Positions 1 through 7,978 of a stretch of DNA of 64,000 bases are shown here, piece by piece. The notes below the pieces were generated by a model. That model saw only the letters and a list, made by a program, of their open reading frames with translations, did no database searches and was not told the DNA's origin. Within the stretch, counting starts at the first letter, position 1, and every line of letters starts with the position of its first letter. Source of the stretch: Rhodospirillales bacterium (GTDB taxonomy: Bacteria; Pseudomonadota; Alphaproteobacteria; Micavibrionales; Micavibrionaceae); assembly GCA_020638155.1 (NCBI GenBank), contig JACKJB010000001.1, positions 1,116,001 to 1,180,000 of the forward strand, written 5' to 3'. Both the position numbers and the translations under genes were made by a program.

Positions 1-1
1 G

Positions 2-868
2 CTGGGCCTGATCTGTGATATTAAGTTCGTGCACCCCAAAGACATGCAGGACGGCATTATCGAGGTCGGTCCGGACGATATCACGACGAACCTGCCTTAT
101 GTTGAAGGCTGTTACCTGTGCTTTGACCACCACACCAGTGAAATGGCGCGTGTATCGGAACGCCCTGCCAACCATATTATCGACCCCTTGGCCCCATCCG
201 CGGCCCGCGTCGTTTTCGATTATTTCGACGGCAAGGATAACCCGAAACTGCAGAACATTTCCGATGATATGATGGCCGCCGTCGATAAAGCGGATTCCGC
301 CAACTTCACCAAAGAAGATATCCTCAGCCCTCAGGGGTGGGAACTTCTCAGCTTTATCATGGATTCCCGCACAGGCCTTGGCCGTTTCAGGGACTTTAAT
401 ATCTCCAACTATGAACTGATGATGAAACTGATCGGGTATATCCGCGAAGTCCACACCATCCAGGAAGTGCTGGAACTGCCTGATGTGAAGGAGCGTGTTG
501 ATCTTTACTTTGAACACGCAAATAAATGTAAGGAACAGATTGAGCGCTGTTCCAAGCGTCATGGAAATCTACTTGTTCTGGACCTGCGTAACGAAGATAT
601 TATCTGGGCCGGTAACCGTTTCATCATTTATGCACTGTTCCCGCAATGTAATATTTCCGCACATGTGCTCTGGGGCAAGAATAAGCAGAATACCGTTTTC
701 GCGGTTGGTAAATCGATCCTGAACCGGACCAGCAATACGAATGTCGGCCAGCTCATGCTGGAATATGGCGGCGGCGGGCATAATGCTGCCGGGACGTGCC
801 AGGTTGATAACCTGAAGGCCGATGAAACGCTGGATGCCCTGATCGAAAAGATTAACGCCGACGGCTAG
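2..868 (+). CDS. DHH-family phosphoesterase (5' end outside window)
   Basis: The reading frame is open from base 2, so the true start lies upstream of the window; the GTG at 29 is internal. The protein carries a DHH-type motif (CFDHH, near codons 40-44 of the visible part) and a C-terminal DHHA1 motif (YGGGGHNAAG). Together these are the signature of the DHH/DHHA1 superfamily, which hydrolyses phosphodiester or phosphoanhydride bonds with Mn2+ (exopolyphosphatase-like, NrnA/RecJ relatives). The visible 288 codons cover most of the catalytic region but lack the first DxD metal motif. The substrate cannot be assigned; oligoribonuclease, cyclic dinucleotide or polyphosphate are all possible. It ends 8 bases before the photolyase start and probably shares a transcript with it. 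Confidence 0.85.
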   Translation: MGLICDIKFVHPKDMQDGIIEVGPDDITTNLPYVEGCYLCFDHHTSEMARVSERPANHIIDPLAPSAARVVFDYFDGKDNPKLQNISDDMMAAVDKADSANFTKEDILSPQGWELLSFIMDSRTGLGRFRDFNISNYELMMKLIGYIREVHTIQEVLELPDVKERVDLYFEHANKCKEQIERCSKRHGNLLVLDLRNEDIIWAGNRFIIYALFPQCNISAHVLWGKNKQNTVFAVGKSILNRTSNTNVGQLMLEYGGGGHNAAGTCQVDNLKADETLDALIEKINADG

Positions 869-876
869 AGGTTCCC

Positions 877-2280
877 ATTTCCACTCCCCCGGTCATTGTC
901 TGGTTCAGGCAGGATTTACGCCTGCACGATAACCCGGCCTGGATTGCCGCGTGCCATTCCGGCGCGCCTGTGCTGCCTGTTTACATCCTTGATGACTACA
1001 ATGCCGGACCATGGGCGATGGGCGGCGCGTCCCGCTGGTGGCTACACCAGAGCCTAAGCGCCCTGAACGAGCAGTTATCGGGCCGCCTCGCTTTTTTCAA
1101 AGGCGATGCTTATGCAATGATCGATAAGCTAATTGCCGATACTGGGGCCAGCGCAGTGCATTGGAACCGCTGTTACGAACCATGGCGGATCGAACGGGAC
1201 AAAAGGATCAAAACCCGCTGCAAGGATAACGGCATTGAGGTCCAGACCTTCAACGGCAGCCTGCTGTGGGAACCGTGGCAAACCCTGAAAGATGACGGGA
1301 CGCCTTATCAGGTGTTTACGCCTTTTTACCGGCGCGGCTGCCGGGCCCGAAACGGCGCGCCACCTGAGCCGGAAAAGTTGCCCGCTATGCCGCCACTGGC
1401 TTCCGCGCCAAAGGACGCCCTGCCGCTCGAAGCGCTGGCGCTTATGCCGCGGGTCAAATGGTACGGGACTATGGCTGAAAGCTGGACGCCGGGGGAAAAA
1501 GGCGCACAAGCCCGGCTGGATGAATTCCTGGCTGAAGGCCTGCACGGCTACAAGGAAGGCCGGAATTACCCGTCCCGCCCTAATATTTCACGCCTGTCCC
1601 CGCACCTGCATTTCGGGGAAATTTCGCCTCGTGTGGTCTGGCACACCGCCAGCGCCCGCGGGATTGCCGAAGGCTGGGACACCGATCTGGAATGTTTTTG
1701 CTCGGAACTGGGCTGGCGGGAGTTTTCGCACAGCCTGCTCTATCACTTTCCCAAGCTCCCCACTGACCCGCTTCAGGAAAAATTCAACGCCTTCCCGTGG
1801 GACAAAAATCCGGAAGGTCTGGAACGATGGCAGCAAGGGCAAACCGGTTATCCGATCGTCGATGCCGGGATGCGCGAGCTTTGGGCGACGGGCTATATGC
1901 ACAACCGGGTGCGGATGATTGTCGGCTCGTTTCTGGTCAAGGATTTGCTGCTGCACTGGCATCACGGGGAGCAGTGGTTCTGGGATACGCTGGTTGACGC
2001 GGATCTGGCCAATAACAGCGCGAGCTGGCAATGGATCGCCGGATGCGGCGCCGATGCCGCCCCCTATTTCCGGGTCTTCAACCCAACGACCCAGGGCACG
2101 AAATTCGATCCGGACGGCGATTATGTGCGGCGCTGGGTGCCCGAACTTGCGGCCCTGCCCGGCAAACAGATCCACACGCCCTGGGACAGCGGCGAAAAAC
2201 TGGATTATCCCAAGCCCATCGTTGACCACAAAGCCGCACGGGAGCGGGCTCTGGAAGCGTTTGGGAAAACCAAGGGCTAA
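877..2280 (+). CDS. phr: Deoxyribodipyrimidine photolyase, apparent ATT start
   Basis: This is a class I photolyase/cryptochrome-family flavoprotein that repairs cyclobutane pyrimidine dimers using blue light. The N-terminal Rossmann motif (VIVWFRQDLRLHDN) is present from about base 892. The C-terminal FAD domain has the hallmark motifs LSPHLHFGEISP, GQTGYPIVDAGMREL, MHNRVRM and NNSASWQWIAG. The first ATG/GTG/TTG in frame is the GTG at 970, which would cut off the conserved N-terminus. The frame is closed by a TAA at 853-855. Between 856 and 970 only ATT codons (877, 895) are plausible starts, and an AGAGG ribosome site lies 5 bases before the ATT at 877. With that start the protein is 467 aa, normal for the family. 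It is probably co-transcribed with the upstream DHH gene. Confidence 0.9.
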   Translation: MSTPPVIVWFRQDLRLHDNPAWIAACHSGAPVLPVYILDDYNAGPWAMGGASRWWLHQSLSALNEQLSGRLAFFKGDAYAMIDKLIADTGASAVHWNRCYEPWRIERDKRIKTRCKDNGIEVQTFNGSLLWEPWQTLKDDGTPYQVFTPFYRRGCRARNGAPPEPEKLPAMPPLASAPKDALPLEALALMPRVKWYGTMAESWTPGEKGAQARLDEFLAEGLHGYKEGRNYPSRPNISRLSPHLHFGEISPRVVWHTASARGIAEGWDTDLECFCSELGWREFSHSLLYHFPKLPTDPLQEKFNAFPWDKNPEGLERWQQGQTGYPIVDAGMRELWATGYMHNRVRMIVGSFLVKDLLLHWHHGEQWFWDTLVDADLANNSASWQWIAGCGADAAPYFRVFNPTTQGTKFDPDGDYVRRWVPELAALPGKQIHTPWDSGEKLDYPKPIVDHKAARERALEAFGKTKG

Positions 2281-2313
2281 ATCGCTCTTGTCTTTTCACC
2301 TGCTCGTTTCATA

Positions 2314-3246
2314 ATGGTCTCCATGGAAACAAAAGCGCCTGCCTTGAAACCCGGCGATACGATCGGGGTCATGTCAACGTCCTGCTGGGTCGGCCAGGAA
2401 GACCTGGACCGCGCCAAGGCGTTTTTAGAAGCCAAGGGCTACAAAGTTTACATTCATCCGCAGGCCACGGCCCGGCTGCACCAGTCCGCGGGCGATGCGC
2501 AGGGCAAGGCTGATGCGTTTCATGACCTGATTACAAATCCGGACATCAAGGCCATATTCGGCAGCCGGGGCGGCAACCGCGCCCTGACGATGCTGGACAA
2601 GATCAATTTTTCCGAAGTCGCGGCAAACCCCAAGATTATCGTTGGCTATAGCGACCTGACGGTTTTGCTGAACAGCATTTATAATGAAACGGGCCTGATA
2701 ACCTTTCACGGGCCGTTATTCCGGGAACTGCCAGACCGCACAGAAGCCGAACTGACGCAACTCTTATCCCTGCTTGAAGGCAAAACCCCGGATATCCCGT
2801 TTAATGATGCCGAAATCATTCAGGAAGGAGCCGCTGAAGGTCCGTTGATCGGTGGCAATCTCAGCCTGCTGCAAGCTCTTTCCGGAACGCCGCACCAGCC
2901 GGATACGGACGGGGCGATCCTGTTTATCGAGGATATCGGCGATCATATCAGCCGCTATGACCGAATGCTGGCGCATATGAAACTGGCCGGGTGGTTCAAC
3001 AGGATCAGCGGCGTTATAATCGGTAGTTTCAGCAACACAAAGGACGACGAAGACCGGCCTTTTGGCTTTTCCCTGGAAGATGTCGTGCGGGAACATTTCA
3101 AAGGCACAGATATCCCGATTGTATGCGGCGCGCCCTTTGGTCACAGGGATACACTCTACACCCTCCCGGTCGGCGGTAAAGCCCGGCTGGAGGCGAAGGA
3201 CGGCAAGATCACATTTAAGCTGCTGGCCCCTGCTGTTGCACCCTAG
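2314..3246 (+). CDS. ldcA: LD-carboxypeptidase (peptidase family S66)
   Basis: This cytoplasmic serine peptidase removes the terminal D-alanine from murein tetrapeptides during peptidoglycan recycling. The 310-aa length is typical. The nucleophile motif GYSDLT is at about residues 110-115. The expected Glu lies in LFIEDIGDH (about residue 210) and the His in GAPFGHRDT (about residue 280), so the S66 Ser-Glu-His triad looks complete. A second in-frame ATG nine bases downstream (2323) is an equally good start. No signal peptide is visible, as expected for the recycling enzyme. It follows the photolyase by 33 bases. Confidence 0.93.
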   Translation: MVSMETKAPALKPGDTIGVMSTSCWVGQEDLDRAKAFLEAKGYKVYIHPQATARLHQSAGDAQGKADAFHDLITNPDIKAIFGSRGGNRALTMLDKINFSEVAANPKIIVGYSDLTVLLNSIYNETGLITFHGPLFRELPDRTEAELTQLLSLLEGKTPDIPFNDAEIIQEGAAEGPLIGGNLSLLQALSGTPHQPDTDGAILFIEDIGDHISRYDRMLAHMKLAGWFNRISGVIIGSFSNTKDDEDRPFGFSLEDVVREHFKGTDIPIVCGAPFGHRDTLYTLPVGGKARLEAKDGKITFKLLAPAVAP

Positions 3247-3355
3247 ATGCCTTCCTGGGCCGCGCCCACCGAAAAATCGACAATATTGCACTGCACAGGC
3301 TGGAAATTTTTTCAATTCTGTGTCATAAACTTGCCCGTTAACAGGAGTACCGCTT

Positions 3356-3694
3356 ATGACCTTTGTCGTGACAGATGTGTGTATCAAGTGCAAATACACG
3401 GATTGTGTAGAAGTTTGCCCGGTTGATTGTTTTTACGAAGGTGAAAACATGCTGGTGATCCACCCGGATGAATGCATCGATTGCGGTGTATGCGAACCGG
3501 AATGCCCGATCGACGCCATCCTGCCCGACATGGACAAGAAAGCGGAAAAATTCCTGGAACTGAACCGGGAAAAGTCGGAAGTCTGGCCGAATATTACCCG
3601 CAAAAAAGACCCGATGCCCGATGCGGAAGAATTTAAGGATAAAGCCGATAAATTCCCTGCTCTGTTCGTTGATGCACCCGGCGAAGGCGATTAA
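3356..3694 (+). CDS. fdxA: Seven-iron ferredoxin FdxA
   Basis: This is a 112-aa ferredoxin of the Azotobacter FdI type that carries one [3Fe-4S] and one [4Fe-4S] cluster as an electron carrier. The cysteine pattern [17 protein letters not shown] at residues 9-25 and [12 protein letters not shown] at about residues 40-51 fits the 7Fe family, with the extended C-terminal tail after the clusters. An AGGAG ribosome site lies just upstream of the ATG. FdxA next to a CarD-family gene is a common alphaproteobacterial arrangement; here carD has its own promoter in between. Confidence 0.95.
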   Translation: MTFVVTDVCIKCKYTDCVEVCPVDCFYEGENMLVIHPDECIDCGVCEPECPIDAILPDMDKKAEKFLELNREKSEVWPNITRKKDPMPDAEEFKDKADKFPALFVDAPGEGD

Positions 3695-3788
3695 ATAAAA
3701 GCATTAGGTTATTTTTCTATCTCATTGAAAAATAATGATTTTGATATTTTCTTGTTTTGCCCTTTTTGATGAAAATTCAAAATAGAAG

Positions 3789-3817
3789 TTGAAATTTTAC
3801 GAAATTTTAACTATACT
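3789..3817 (+). promoter_or_regulatory. Sigma-70-type promoter of carD
   Basis: A TTGAAA hexamer (3789-3794) and a TATACT hexamer (3812-3817) are separated by exactly 17 bases in a very AT-rich stretch. Transcription would start near 3824 and leave a leader of about 130 bases before carD. That leader contains a short hairpin, AGGACTT-TTT-AAGTCCT, at about 3901-3917. Confidence 0.7.
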
Positions 3818-3955
3818 CCCTTTCATCGCACTAATAACAAATGTTCTGCCATCGGGGTAAAGGCTGTCTGTGAATATTTGTCTCTAGTGTCTTGATAATA
3901 AGGACTTTTTAAGTCCTGTTCGCAGAAACCACTAACCAGTTAGGGTAAAATAGCA

Positions 3956-4519
3956 ATGAGCAATGATAATATCGATTTTAAAACGGGAGATTACGTAGTT
4001 TATCCGGCACACGGTGTCGGCCAGGTCGAAGGTATTGAGACGACCAAGATTGGTGAATGTGAAGTCAAGCTTTACGCTATCTCGTTTGAACAAGATCGTA
4101 TGCGCCTTAAAGTCCCCGTTATGAAAGCCAACAATGCAGGCTTGCGCAAACTGTGCACCGAAGATCGCCTGAAAGATGCGATCAAAACCCTGAAAGGCCG
4201 CGCCCGTATCCGCCGTACGATGTGGAGCCGCCGTGCACAGGAATATGAAATGAAAATCAATTCCGGTGACCCGGTTGCCATCGCCGAAGTCCTGCGCGAC
4301 CTGAAGCGCAGCAACGACGATACCGAGCAATCCTACAGCGAACGCCAGATCTACCAGTCTGCACTGGAACGCCTGGCCCGCGAAGTTGCCGCCATCGAGC
4401 GCATCACCGAAGACAAAGCCACCGAACAGCTTGAAGGTATCCTGTTCAAAGCCGCTAAATCTGCTGCGAAGAAAGCACAGAAAGCCGCTAAGGACGCCGC
4501 AGAAAAAGCTGCCGCTTAA
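3956..4519 (+). CDS. carD: CarD/CdnL-family RNA polymerase-binding regulator
   Basis: The 187-aa protein has the CarD/TRCF N-terminal RNA polymerase interaction domain (DYVVYPAHGVGQVEGIE, residues 11-27). A helical DNA-interacting C-terminal domain follows. Members bind the RNAP beta lobe and stabilise open complexes, notably at rRNA promoters. The last 20 or so residues are a Lys/Ala-rich tail (KKAQKAAKDAAEKAAA). It is a single-gene unit between its own promoter and a strong intrinsic terminator. Confidence 0.94.
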   Translation: MSNDNIDFKTGDYVVYPAHGVGQVEGIETTKIGECEVKLYAISFEQDRMRLKVPVMKANNAGLRKLCTEDRLKDAIKTLKGRARIRRTMWSRRAQEYEMKINSGDPVAIAEVLRDLKRSNDDTEQSYSERQIYQSALERLAREVAAIERITEDKATEQLEGILFKAAKSAAKKAQKAAKDAAEKAAA

Positions 4520-4544
4520 TCACCGGCTTTAACCTAAGATTTTT

Positions 4545-4572
4545 AAAACCCCGCTTCATAGCGGGGTTTTTT
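4545..4572 (+). terminator. Intrinsic terminator of carD
   Basis: An 11-bp perfect stem (AAAACCCCGCT / AGCGGGGTTTT) with a TCAT loop is followed by a T tract. Confidence 0.93.
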
Positions 4573-4586
4573 CTTTACCTCCTTTT

Positions 4587-4745
4587 CCCCTCTCCCTTCA
4601 GGGAGAGGGGTGCGCAGGCTTGGTGAAGCGACGCTGAACCTAGCCGAAGCTGGGTGAGGGAAATTACAATAGTGGCCCTCACCCACTGCAGCTATGACCG
4701 CTTACGCGCTCAAGCTTCGTTGCCCTCTCCCTAAAGGGAGAGGGG
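4587..4745. repeat. Palindromic repeat family A, copy 1 (159 bp)
   Basis: The element has a modular palindrome. A CCCTCTCCC/GGGAGAGGG hairpin stands at each end. A central GGGTGAGGG/CCCTCACCC pair is linked by arms containing GCGCAGGCTTGGTGAAGC and CAACGAAGCTT-like sequence. Related copies are at 5713-5869 (inverse orientation), 32782-32949, in part inside trmD (42731-42840), and as a single hairpin at 27649-27670. It holds no gene. Confidence 0.92.
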
Positions 4746-4873
4746 ATAATATTTTACTGTGGATAGTATTTGTAATCACCTGATTCCAATGTATAATGAA
4801 ATTGATTCTGGGAACTTCTTCATTCCCTCCCGCCTTATCTTTTAACATTTCTCTTTTTGGAAACGATCCTGCC

Positions 4874-5692
4874 ATGTGTATGGCCTCTTTGGAGTCTCGG
4901 TTTATAGAACTTGGTACGCCCCGGCGTATCTGGTCTGTCTCCGCGATCCATAGCGAGGCCGAACGCCTGATGGCGCTGCATGACGAGCTATACGGCATGA
5001 TCGAACCGGGCGACCGGATTGTCTATCACGGCAATTACAGCGGCTACGGCGCGGCTACGGTCGAAACGATTGATGAAATCCTGACTTTCCGCCGGATGGT
5101 GTTATCGATCCCCGGCATGAAGCCGAGCGATATTATTTACCTGCGCGGCAGTCAGGAAGAAATGTGGCAAAAACTGCTGCAGCTCCAGTTTGCCCCGAAC
5201 CCGTCCGATGTGCTGCTGTGGATGCTCGGCAACGGGATGAGCAGCAGTCTTGAAGCCTACGGCATCAGCCCGCATGACGGGATTATTGCCGCGCAGGAAG
5301 GCGTTATGGCGCTGACCCGCTGGACCGGACGCATCCGTGAAGCGATCCGCCGGCGCCCCGGTCATGATGTTTTCAGCACACAATTGCGCCCCGCCGCCTT
5401 TACCGATGCGCAGACCGGTTTCCCGATGCTGTTCGTCCATGGCGGCATCAACCCGGAAACATCCCTGGAAAGTCAGGGAGACAGTTTCTGGTGGCCGCAT
5501 AATGATTTTAACGCGATCCACCTGCCCTATGCCCCGTTCAGCAAAGTCGTCCGCGGCTTTGATCCCCGCCACCGCGGGCTGCACCTGAACTGCGTTACCG
5601 CCACGATTGACGGCGGCTGCGGCTTCGGCGGCGCGCTGGTCTGTGCCGGCTTCGCCCCCGAAGGCGATGTTGTGGAACTTTTAGAAGCCTAA
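4874..5692 (+). CDS. PPP-type metallophosphatase homologue lacking metal ligands
   Basis: The fold of a PrpA-like serine/threonine phosphatase can be followed along the protein, but the catalytic motifs are changed. GDxHG is SAIHS, GDxxDRG is GNYSGYG, GNHE is GSQE, and the VHGHTP histidines are in VVRGFDP. The framework remains: IEPGDRIVY, YLRG, LFVHGGINPE and the IDGGCGFGGALVCAGF terminus. It is therefore predicted to be a catalytically dead binding protein, or to use different chemistry. The longer start at 4796 has no ribosome site. ATG 4874 or 4880 is preferred because GGAAA lies upstream, but the start is uncertain. The gene stands alone between two inverted family-A repeats, between carD and rpoH. 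Confidence 0.8.
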   Translation: MCMASLESRFIELGTPRRIWSVSAIHSEAERLMALHDELYGMIEPGDRIVYHGNYSGYGAATVETIDEILTFRRMVLSIPGMKPSDIIYLRGSQEEMWQKLLQLQFAPNPSDVLLWMLGNGMSSSLEAYGISPHDGIIAAQEGVMALTRWTGRIREAIRRRPGHDVFSTQLRPAAFTDAQTGFPMLFVHGGINPETSLESQGDSFWWPHNDFNAIHLPYAPFSKVVRGFDPRHRGLHLNCVTATIDGGCGFGGALVCAGFAPEGDVVELLEA

Positions 5693-5712
5693 TCCCGTTA
5701 ACTCTGTATCTT

Positions 5713-5869
5713 CCCTCTCCCCATGGGAGAGGGCAACGAAGCTTGAGCGCGCAAGCGGTCATAGCTGCAGTGGGTGAGGGCCTGCCACTGTAATCCCCTC
5801 ACCCAGCTTCGGCTAGGTTCAGCTTTGCTTCACCAAGCCTGTGCAACCCTCTCCCTAAAGGGAGAGGGG
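5713..5869. repeat. Palindromic repeat family A, copy 2 (157 bp)
   Basis: It has the same modules as copy 1 (4587-4745) in the opposite orientation: outer CCCTCTCC/GGGAGAGGG hairpins, an inner GGGTGAGGG/CCCTCACCC pair, and the GCTTCACCAAGCCTGTGC arm. Copies 1 and 2 bracket the phosphatase-like gene. The remaining bases to 5999 are the AT-rich leader of rpoH. Confidence 0.92.
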
Positions 5870-5999
5870 AATAAAAGAAAATTTTTGTGAAGGGTTTTTT
5901 AATCTGAATCGTATGTCCTTACGTATACAACAATGTAACCAGTACCGAATCTGTCCGAATAAAGGGATATAAACGGTCTACGATTAGCGGGGTAAAAGA

Positions 6000-6872
6000 A
6001 TGTCACATATTGACGATTATGAAACGCAGAAAGCCAATCTAAGCTATATCCGCCAGGCCATGGATGAACCCATGCTGGAAAAGGATCATGAGCTTGATCT
6101 GGCGACGCGCTGGCGCGAACAAGGCGACGAAGCGGCGCTGCACGAACTTGTGAAATCCTACACGCGGCTCGTGATTGCGATGGCATCCAGATTCCGCAAT
6201 TACGGCCTGCCGACCGGCGATTTGATCCAGGAAGGCAATATCGGCCTGATGCAGGCGGCCAACCGGTTCGAACCGGAGCGCGGTGTGCGCTTTTCGACCT
6301 ATGCCCAGTGGTGGATCCGCGCGGCGATCCAGGACTATGTCCTGCGGAACTGGTCGATTGTACGGACCGGGACGACGGCGGCACAGAAATCGCTGTTCTT
6401 CAACCTGCGCCGCCTGCGCGCCAGGATTGAAGGCAAAAAAGAAAAAGAAGGGCTGAATGACGATGATCGTCAGAAAATCGCCAAGAAGCTCAAGGTGAAA
6501 ACCACGGAAGTCCAGGATATGGAAGCCCGCCTGTCAGGAGGCGACCAGTCTTTAAACGCGCAGATCGGTGAAGACGGCGCGGATGAATGGCAAAGCCTGC
6601 TGTCCGATGACCGGCCGAACCCGGAAGATGTCGTTATTGGCATGAAGGACGCGCAGACCCGTTCCCAATGGCTGCGTGAGGCGCTGGGCACACTGGATGA
6701 CCGGGAGCGCCGGATCATCCGCAAACGGCACCTTAGCGGGAATGTCGTGACCCTCGAAGATTTAGGCACCGAGATGGGGATCAGCAAAGAGCGCGTCCGC
6801 CAGCTCGAAGCCCGGGCGATGGACAAGCTGAAAACATCCTTGAGCCCGCACGGTGCGGCGGCATTTTTCTAA
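6000..6872 (+). CDS. rpoH: RNA polymerase sigma factor RpoH (sigma-32 type)
   Basis: This 290-aa group-3 sigma factor directs heat-shock transcription. Region 2 (DLIQEGNIGLMQAANRFEP; FSTYAQWWIRAAIQDYVL) is followed by the RpoH-specific box QKSLFFNLRRLR at about residues 128-139. Region 4 (LEDLGTEMGISKERVRQLE) is near the C-terminus. A GCGGGG ribosome site precedes the ATG. The gene has its own terminator. Alphaproteobacteria often carry several rpoH paralogues, so which one this is cannot be told. Confidence 0.95.
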   Translation: MSHIDDYETQKANLSYIRQAMDEPMLEKDHELDLATRWREQGDEAALHELVKSYTRLVIAMASRFRNYGLPTGDLIQEGNIGLMQAANRFEPERGVRFSTYAQWWIRAAIQDYVLRNWSIVRTGTTAAQKSLFFNLRRLRARIEGKKEKEGLNDDDRQKIAKKLKVKTTEVQDMEARLSGGDQSLNAQIGEDGADEWQSLLSDDRPNPEDVVIGMKDAQTRSQWLREALGTLDDRERRIIRKRHLSGNVVTLEDLGTEMGISKERVRQLEARAMDKLKTSLSPHGAAAFF

Positions 6873-6909
6873 TCTCGAAACGACCCACGCAAAACCCTCA
6901 AACACAGCT

Positions 6910-6935
6910 GGCGGCCTTCACGGGCCGCCTTTTTT
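6910..6935 (+). terminator. Intrinsic terminator of rpoH
   Basis: A 7-bp GGCGGCC/GGCCGCC stem with a six-base loop is followed by seven T. It touches the 3' end of the convergent permease gene. Confidence 0.9.
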
Positions 6936-7710
6936 ATGCGCCGGTCAGCACGCCCCACAGCAGCTTGAACCCGACAATCACCGCAAAGACGCAGACGAAC
7001 CACTTGACCCAGCGGTCGCCTTTCTTAATCGCCAACGACGCACCAAGATGCCCCCCCAGCGCCATCCCGGTAAAAATGCTCAGCACATAAGGAAAGTGCA
7101 CCTGCCCCTGCCAGATAAACAGGATGGATGTCGTCACAACCAGCAGCATCCACGGGATAATATCCGTGGCGTGGGCTTCGAGTGTTCTAAACCCCATAAA
7201 AGCCACCAATGTAAAAATCGCCAGAAGCCCTGCTCCGCCACCGAAAAAACCGCCAAAGACTGAAACAAAGAAATACAGCAGATAGCCGATATATTTCTCC
7301 CGCCGCCCCGTCTCACACCGCTCAACGCCCAGGTCCTTGTGAAAAAGTGCCAGCGGGGCGATCAGGATCAGGGTCACGCCGACGATAATGTAAATCCATT
7401 CCTCCGGGATCGTCAGGGTAATCCCCGTCCCGATCAGTCCGCCCGCAAGGGCGATGCCGCAAAGCGCCGGGGTATATTCCCACTGGATTTTGTCGGCTTT
7501 CTTGAATTTCAGGAGCGTAATGATCCAGACGCCGATCGAGCTGACCCGCGTCGTTCCGATCGCCATTTGCGGCGGCAGGCCGGAGGCAATCATAAAGGGC
7601 GTAATAATCAGGCCGCCCGATCCCCCCATCGCGCCGACAAAGCCGGTAATCAGGGCGACGACAAACAGGATATAAATGTAAAAGTCACTCTGGACCAGCG
7701 TATCGAACAT
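6934..7710 (-). CDS. TauE/SafE-family sulfite or organic anion permease
   Basis: The 258-aa integral membrane protein has about eight hydrophobic segments in two repeats. The family glycine-rich motif is present in each half: GFVGAMGGSGGLIITPF near the N-terminus and GGFFGGGAGLLAIF near residue 155. The family exports sulfite or sulfoacetate or moves other small anions; no neighbour indicates the substrate. It converges on rpoH, and the two 3' ends share the terminator region. Confidence 0.88.
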   Translation of the reverse strand: MFDTLVQSDFYIYILFVVALITGFVGAMGGSGGLIITPFMIASGLPPQMAIGTTRVSSIGVWIITLLKFKKADKIQWEYTPALCGIALAGGLIGTGITLTIPEEWIYIIVGVTLILIAPLALFHKDLGVERCETGRREKYIGYLLYFFVSVFGGFFGGGAGLLAIFTLVAFMGFRTLEAHATDIIPWMLLVVTTSILFIWQGQVHFPYVLSIFTGMALGGHLGASLAIKKGDRWVKWFVCVFAVIVGFKLLWGVLTGA

Positions 7711-7727
7711 CTATTCGTACCTTTTTC

Positions 7728-7823
7728 GTCATTGCGAGGAACAACGTGACGAAGCAATCCAGAAGCCGTTTAGAAAAAGTCTGGATTGCTTCCCCCGGCT
7801 CAAGGCCGGGGTCGCAATGACGG
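7728..7823. repeat. Palindromic repeat family B, copy 1
   Basis: The unit begins CGTCATTGCGAGG and ends GTCGCAATGACGG. Internal inverted segments are GAAGCAATCCAG / CTGGATTGCTTC and a CCCCGG/CCGGGG hairpin. A second copy lies at 52226-52309 inside nfeD. It directly abuts the MITE-like element at 7825. Confidence 0.9.
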
Positions 7824-7824
7824 C

Positions 7825-7978
7825 ATTATAGTCATTTCAGTTAAGAATCGGACATCTTGCTCTTGGATGTCATCCCGAACGCATGTGAGGGATCTCCCGA
7901 CAATCTGGAGATTTCTCGGCTTTGCCTCGAAATGACGCTGTTAGATTTTGTCCGATTCTTAACTGAAATGACTATAAT
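7825..7978. mobile_element. MITE-like element with 30-bp perfect terminal inverted repeats
   Basis: Bases 7825-7854 and 7949-7978 are perfect 30-bp inverted repeats (ATTATAGTCATTTCAGTTAA...). They enclose about 94 bases with no gene. The interior is a family-C palindrome (GTCATCCCGAACGCATG...CGAAATGACG). TA-rich ends suggest a Tc1/IS630-type origin, which is an inference. The right end reads into the opine dehydrogenase gene and supplies its stop codon. A decayed copy of the left half is at 55011-55132. Confidence 0.85.

Noticed and set aside
7339..7749. Long plus-strand frames across the TauE/SafE gene
   Set aside because: They are antisense shadows of the permease gene with protein sequence of low plausibility.
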